This document shows, in pieces, positions 41,111-44,711 of a stretch of DNA of 44,711 bases. A model generated the notes under the pieces. It was not told where the DNA came from, searched no databases, and worked only from the letters and a program-made list of their open reading frames with translations. Within the stretch, counting starts at the first letter, position 1, and every line of letters begins with the position of its first letter. The position numbers were made by a program, and so were the translations under genes. This stretch comes from a virus. The stretch spans positions 1 through 44,711 of IMG/VR virus record IMGVR_UViG_3300033571_024544. One strand, given 5' to 3'.

Positions 41111-42984
41111 TAGAATACTTCAAAATCTATTTGTTTTCTATCTAAGTCAACTGATTTAACAGTTACTTTAATTTCATCACCTAATCTTATTGAACCTCCC
41201 ATTTTAGGAAATACAATATAATTTTCAGCATCAACTGTGTAGTTATTGTTATATCTAACCATTCCTTCACATTTACTATCAATAAGTTCTACATACATAC
41301 CCCATTCAGTTACTCCTGATACAATACCTTCAAATACATTTCCAATTTTATCTTCTAAGTATTCAATTTGTTTATATTTAATTGAGTCTCTTTGTGCTTT
41401 TGCTGCTAAGATTTCTCTTTCAGAACACCATTTAGCCATATCTTCAATTTTCTTAGGACTTCCAATTGATTTTTTATTTAAGTAGTCAAATAAAACTCTA
41501 TGAGTTATTAAATCTGGATATCTTCTAATTGGTGAAGTAAAGTGAGAGTAGTGAGTAAATCCTAATCCATAGTGTCCAGAGTTTATAATTGTATAAGTTG
41601 CTTTAGACATACATCTTGTGATTAAAGTTTCAATCATATTTTCTTCTGGTTTACCTTTAATATCTCCAACCAATTGGTTAATTGATTTTTTAAGATTTGT
41701 TGGTTCACCTTCAACTTCTAAAGTATAACCAAAGTTTTTACATATTAAAGAAAGAGCTTGTAACTTTTCAATATTAGGAGTATCATGTACTCTATAAACA
41801 TTTGGATATTTTGCTTCTGATAATTCTTTAGCAACTAATTTATTTGCAAGTAACATATATTCTTCAATAAGTTTATTTGCATCTTTTTGAGTTTTAAAAT
41901 AAACACCAGTTGGTTTCTTTGTAATTGGATCCAATTGAAATCTTACTTCAATTCCACCCATTTCAATAGAACCATCTTCTATTCTTTGTTTTCTCATTTT
42001 CTTGGCAGTTGTATCTAATAGAAGTATTTCAGTTTTGAAATCTCCATCTTTACCTTCAATTATTTCTTGAGCTTCTTCATAAGAGTATCTTCTATCTGAA
42101 TGTATAATAGTTTTACCAAACCATTTATTCAATACTTCTCCTTCTCTATTTAAAGTAACTACAACTGAGAAACAAAGTTTATCTTCATTAGGTCTTAATG
42201 AACATACACCATTACTCAATCTCTCAGGTAACATTGGTACACATCTATCAACTAAATAAACTGATGTGGCTCTGTTAATTGCTTCATCATCTAAATCAGT
42301 TCCTTCTTTAACATAGTGAGATACATCTGCAATATGAATACCAACTTCAACAGTATCATTATCTAAAATGTTTACTGAAAGAGCATCATCAAAATCTTTA
42401 GCATCAACAGGGTCAATGGTAAAGGTTGTAATACTTCTCATATCTCTTCTTTTTTCTATTTCATCTTGTGATATTTCAAAGGGAATTAATTCTGCATCAG
42501 CTTCAACCATTAGAGGGAAACTATTAGGTAATCCATATTCATACATAATTGAGTTCATTTCGGTATTGTTATCTCCAGATTCTCCTAAGATTTCAATAAT
42601 TTTACCTTTAGGTGATTTAGAACCAGGTTCCCAGCTTGAGAACTCAACCAAAACTTTTTGGTCATTCTTAGCATTGTGGTCACCTTTAATATAAAAATCT
42701 ACTGGAATTTTTTGACTGTCTGGTATTACAAAGGTTAGGTCTTTGTTTAAGTGTACTTTACCAACAAATTGGGTACGGAATCTTTCTAATACTTCTATTA
42801 CTTCCGCTTCTACTTTATTATTCTTAATAATAATCTTAACTTTTACTTTATCTGAGTTAAGTGCATTCAAAGTATTTTTTTTATAGATAAAAATACTTTT
42901 ATTCTCTATTGTAATGGATGCATTACCACTATTTGAGAATTCTATAGTACCATCATAGATACTATCTTCTTTTAATTTATTCAT
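41110..42984 (-). CDS. rnr: RNase II/R-family 3'-5' exoribonuclease
   Basis: This 624-residue protein has an RNB domain. D-P-V-D-A-K-D-F-D-D-A-L (191-202) carries the four catalytic aspartates, followed by H-I-A-D-V-S-H-Y-V and R-A-T-S-V-Y-L-V-D-R (about 226-252). The R-Y-P-D-L-I-T-H-R segment is near 505. An S1 domain is at about 550-620 (G-I-V-S-G-V-T-E-W-G-M-Y-V-E-L). The N-terminus has cold-shock-like domains. It is shorter than E. coli RNase R (813), lacking the helix-turn-helix and the basic tail. It degrades structured RNA from the 3' end. A phage copy is unusual. Its 5' end overlaps the endonuclease remnant by 8 nt. Confidence 0.9.
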   Translation of the reverse strand: MNKLKEDSIYDGTIEFSNSGNASITIENKSIFIYKKNTLNALNSDKVKVKIIIKNNKVEAEVIEVLERFRTQFVGKVHLNKDLTFVIPDSQKIPVDFYIKGDHNAKNDQKVLVEFSSWEPGSKSPKGKIIEILGESGDNNTEMNSIMYEYGLPNSFPLMVEADAELIPFEISQDEIEKRRDMRSITTFTIDPVDAKDFDDALSVNILDNDTVEVGIHIADVSHYVKEGTDLDDEAINRATSVYLVDRCVPMLPERLSNGVCSLRPNEDKLCFSVVVTLNREGEVLNKWFGKTIIHSDRRYSYEEAQEIIEGKDGDFKTEILLLDTTAKKMRKQRIEDGSIEMGGIEVRFQLDPITKKPTGVYFKTQKDANKLIEEYMLLANKLVAKELSEAKYPNVYRVHDTPNIEKLQALSLICKNFGYTLEVEGEPTNLKKSINQLVGDIKGKPEENMIETLITRCMSKATYTIINSGHYGLGFTHYSHFTSPIRRYPDLITHRVLFDYLNKKSIGSPKKIEDMAKWCSEREILAAKAQRDSIKYKQIEYLEDKIGNVFEGIVSGVTEWGMYVELIDSKCEGMVRYNNNYTVDAENYIVFPKMGGSIRLGDEIKVTVKSVDLDRKQIDFEVF

Positions 42985-43366
42985 TCTTTTTTATTTTTTT
43001 GGAGATATTATCCACTCCATATTTTTTAATTAATGTTTTTTTCATCTTATCTAAAACTCCTTTATTCTGAATAGGATAATCTACTCCAAAGTTTTTTCTA
43101 AGTGTTTCCTTCCTCTTACTCTCTGAACACTTTCTACAAAAATATTCTCCCCAAACATTATCATATTTAAGGTAATTCTTATAGATTACATCTTTCTCAA
43201 CCCCACAAACATCACATTTACATTTAATTTTATAATGAGAACCTTTTGGTAATAAATCAACTGGAATCACTATTTCTTCTCCTATATATACATCATATCC
43301 TAAATAATCATAATAGTTGTAATTTGACTCAATTATTTTAATATTTATCTCTCTTGAAAGGATCAT
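42977..43366 (-). CDS. Homing endonuclease-like fragment (N-terminal and repeat part)
   Basis: This 129-residue protein has two Cys pairs (C-K-C-D-V-C and C-R-K-C, about 48-80) and then two copies of a short motif, F-G-V-D-Y-P-I-Q-N-K and K-Y-G-V-D-N-I. These 'YGV-[DE]-N/YP-Q' repeats are typical of phage homing endonucleases (Hef/Vsr-like type) that are normally 250-400 residues. No nuclease domain is left, so this looks like a truncated remnant or a DNA-binding protein. Its stop overlaps the RNase R-like start. I see no ATATATA element before its ATG. Confidence 0.6.
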   Translation of the reverse strand: MILSREINIKIIESNYNYYDYLGYDVYIGEEIVIPVDLLPKGSHYKIKCKCDVCGVEKDVIYKNYLKYDNVWGEYFCRKCSESKRKETLRKNFGVDYPIQNKGVLDKMKKTLIKKYGVDNISKKIKKNE

Positions 43367-43502
43367 AAAAAACCACTTATTTTTAAGTATTTATTAAAAT
43401 ATCAATCTCCCTTTTTATCAAAATTAAAACTTCCTTATTTCATAAGACTTTACAAAGATACTATAAAAAATCCACTTCTCAAAAATAAGTAATTAGTAAT
43501 AA

Positions 43503-43513
43503 TTATATATACC
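43503..43513 (+). promoter_or_regulatory. Late-type promoter candidate for the prohead protease gene
   Basis: TTATATATACC, about 28 nt before the ATG at 43542. The 175-nt gap to the previous gene has no other gene that I can see. Confidence 0.45.
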
Positions 43514-43541
43514 ACAGAACTACAAAAAATAATTATTTTAA

Positions 43542-44711
43542 ATGAAACCAGTTTTAATAGTAGAAAATTCAACAAATTCTCTTGTAAGAGAGAGTGCTTC
43601 TACAGGTAATAAGGATTTTTTCCTTAATGGTACTTTTACAGAGTTTGGTGTTAAAAATCGTAATGAAAGAATATACACTGCTGAGAAGTTCTTACCTGCA
43701 TTGGCAGAGTTGAATGAAAGAATGAGCAGCTTAGGTGCTGTTTTTGGTGAGTTTGATCACCCAGATGTTTTTGATACCTCATTGTCAAGAGCATCTCACA
43801 TCATCACCAAAGCTGAATATGTTTCTGAAAAGAACACAGTTGAAGGAGAAATCAAATTGTTAAGTACATATTGGGGAAAAGAAGCAAAGGCATTAGTTAA
43901 TGATGGATGTCCTGTTTTTGTATCTTCTAGAGCTGCAGGAATTACTGAATCTGATGGTTCAGTATCATTGAAAAAACTTTTTACTTATGACATTGTTGCT
44001 GATCCAGGATTTGCATCTGCAAAAATGAGTGTAAAAGTATTAAATGAATCTTTAGGTTACTGTACTGATGGACAAATTGAAAAAAATAACTTTAGGATAT
44101 ATGAGATGTCTGACGAGTCCAAAATGAACGAATTATTCAAAATGAACAACAATGACTTTGTAACAAAACAACAATTAACTGATTATTCAAACTATTTAGT
44201 TAATGAGATTGCTTCTACTAAGAAAGTAGTAAACAATGCAATTACAAAAGGTAATATGCCTGCTAAGAAATTAGAGCAATTACTTGAGTATTATGAAGAG
44301 TTAAATGGAACTAACTCACAAGTTGCTAAATATTTAGATTATTTAGCTGACAAAATTCAAGTAGTAGTTAATGAAAACAAATCATTAAAAGAAACTACTA
44401 CAAAATTGGCTAAACACAATGATTACTTAGCTGAGAACTTAGAAAAAGCTATTAATTATTCAGAATATTTAGCTGAAAACTTAGACAAAAACATTGAGTA
44501 TTCAGAGTATTTAGCTGAGAACTTAGATAAAAATATCAACTACTCAGAATATATTGCTGAAAACTTAGATAAAAACATTTCTTACTCAGAATATTTGGCT
44601 GAAAACTTAGACAAAAACATTGAGTATTCAGAATATTTAGCTGAAAACTTAGACAAGAATATTGCTTACTCTGAATACATTGCTGAAAACTTAGACAAAA
44701 ACATTGCTTAC
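43542..44711 (+). CDS. 21: Prohead protease (gp21-like, S77) fused to coiled-coil scaffold-like repeats, 3' end cut off
   Basis: The gene runs off the right edge; 390 residues are visible. Residues 1-170 hold an S77-type prohead protease with G-E-F-D-H-P-D (His73), V-F-V-S-S-R-A-A-G (Ser128/129) and Y-D-I-V-A-D-P-G-F (Asp150 or 154). After about 180 the protein is helical, then from residue 293 it repeats a 14-residue unit (S-E-Y-L-A-E-N-L-D-K-N-I-E-Y) seven times up to the edge. T4 gp21 has 212 residues and a separate scaffold (gp22); here the scaffold function may be built in. The protease should process packaged proteins, including those with the shared N-terminus. A TTATATATACC element is about 28 nt upstream. 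Confidence 0.9.
   Translation, partial: MKPVLIVENSTNSLVRESASTGNKDFFLNGTFTEFGVKNRNERIYTAEKFLPALAELNERMSSLGAVFGEFDHPDVFDTSLSRASHIITKAEYVSEKNTVEGEIKLLSTYWGKEAKALVNDGCPVFVSSRAAGITESDGSVSLKKLFTYDIVADPGFASAKMSVKVLNESLGYCTDGQIEKNNFRIYEMSDESKMNELFKMNNNDFVTKQQLTDYSNYLVNEIASTKKVVNNAITKGNMPAKKLEQLLEYYEELNGTNSQVAKYLDYLADKIQVVVNENKSLKETTTKLAKHNDYLAENLEKAINYSEYLAENLDKNIEYSEYLAENLDKNINYSEYIAENLDKNISYSEYLAENLDKNIEYSEYLAENLDKNIAYSEYIAENLDKNIAY
44418..44711 (+). repeat. 42-bp tandem repeats in the prohead protease gene
   Basis: Exactly seven units of 42 bp (14 codons) fill this stretch up to the window edge. The first unit (NDYLAENLEKAINY) is the most diverged. The unit is two heptads of a helix. Confidence 0.9.

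Noticed and set aside
42368-42694. A 108-codon plus-strand frame in the RNase R-like gene
   Set aside because: It overlaps the catalytic region of a certain gene on the other strand.
44418-44711. 42-bp tandem repeats looking like a CRISPR array
   Set aside because: The repeats have no unique spacers and are in frame within a coding sequence; they encode helix heptads.

Overview
The window is a 44.7 kb piece of a large, T4-like contractile-tailed phage (myovirus) genome, most likely infecting a member of the Bacteroidota. The T4-type hallmarks are a portal (gp20-like), an S77 prohead protease (gp21-like), a gp4-like head-completion nuclease, a gp15-like tail terminator, a gp25-like baseplate protein, a gp44-like clamp loader and a gp55-like late sigma factor. 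The host is inferred from the very AT-rich sequence, the near absence of Shine-Dalgarno sequences, and one TAnnTTTG-type -7 element. I see no tRNA genes, rRNA, CRISPR array or insertion sequence. No gene-free stretch exceeds about 180 bases.

Layout. 1-2812 (minus): a cupin-like partial gene, an ADP-ribosyltransferase-like protein, a membrane-active-looking virion protein and a composite peptidase-like protein. 2902-8868 (plus): a 1988-residue tail/baseplate protein. 8903-14089 (minus): the tape measure and three small partners. 14181-18841 (plus, one minus gene): small unknowns, a ligase-fold protein lacking the catalytic lysine, a GGCT-like protein and a compact family-A/T7-like polymerase. 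18866-21984 (minus): three glycosyltransferases and a capsid-fold-like protein. 22028-25251 (plus): a 2H phosphoesterase, thymidylate synthase and unknowns. 26171-31683 (plus, gp25-like on minus): a cluster of putative injected effectors (LRR protein, zinc-knuckle protein, isochorismatase-like hydrolase, SET-domain protein, second ART-like protein). 31680-44711: clamp loader, gp15-like protein, late sigma factor, gp4-like nuclease, portal, RNase R-like exonuclease and prohead protease, interspersed with three homing-endonuclease-type genes.

The strongest candidate for an undescribed system is a short N-terminal peptide, M-[KR]-x-[LMI]-K-x-[YF]-x-x-F, shared by about ten otherwise unrelated proteins, two of them ART-like and one a SET-domain protein. 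It resembles the capsid-targeting sequence of T4 internal proteins (MKTYQEFIAEA), which the prohead protease removes. The phage may therefore package and inject a large effector set. A second system-level signal is a TTTTTAATATATA[C/G] element that lies exactly 4 nt before the ATG at seven genes, and farther upstream at others. This suggests late promoters that make leaderless or near-leaderless mRNAs. The gp55-like sigma factor that might read them appears split by a one-base frameshift.
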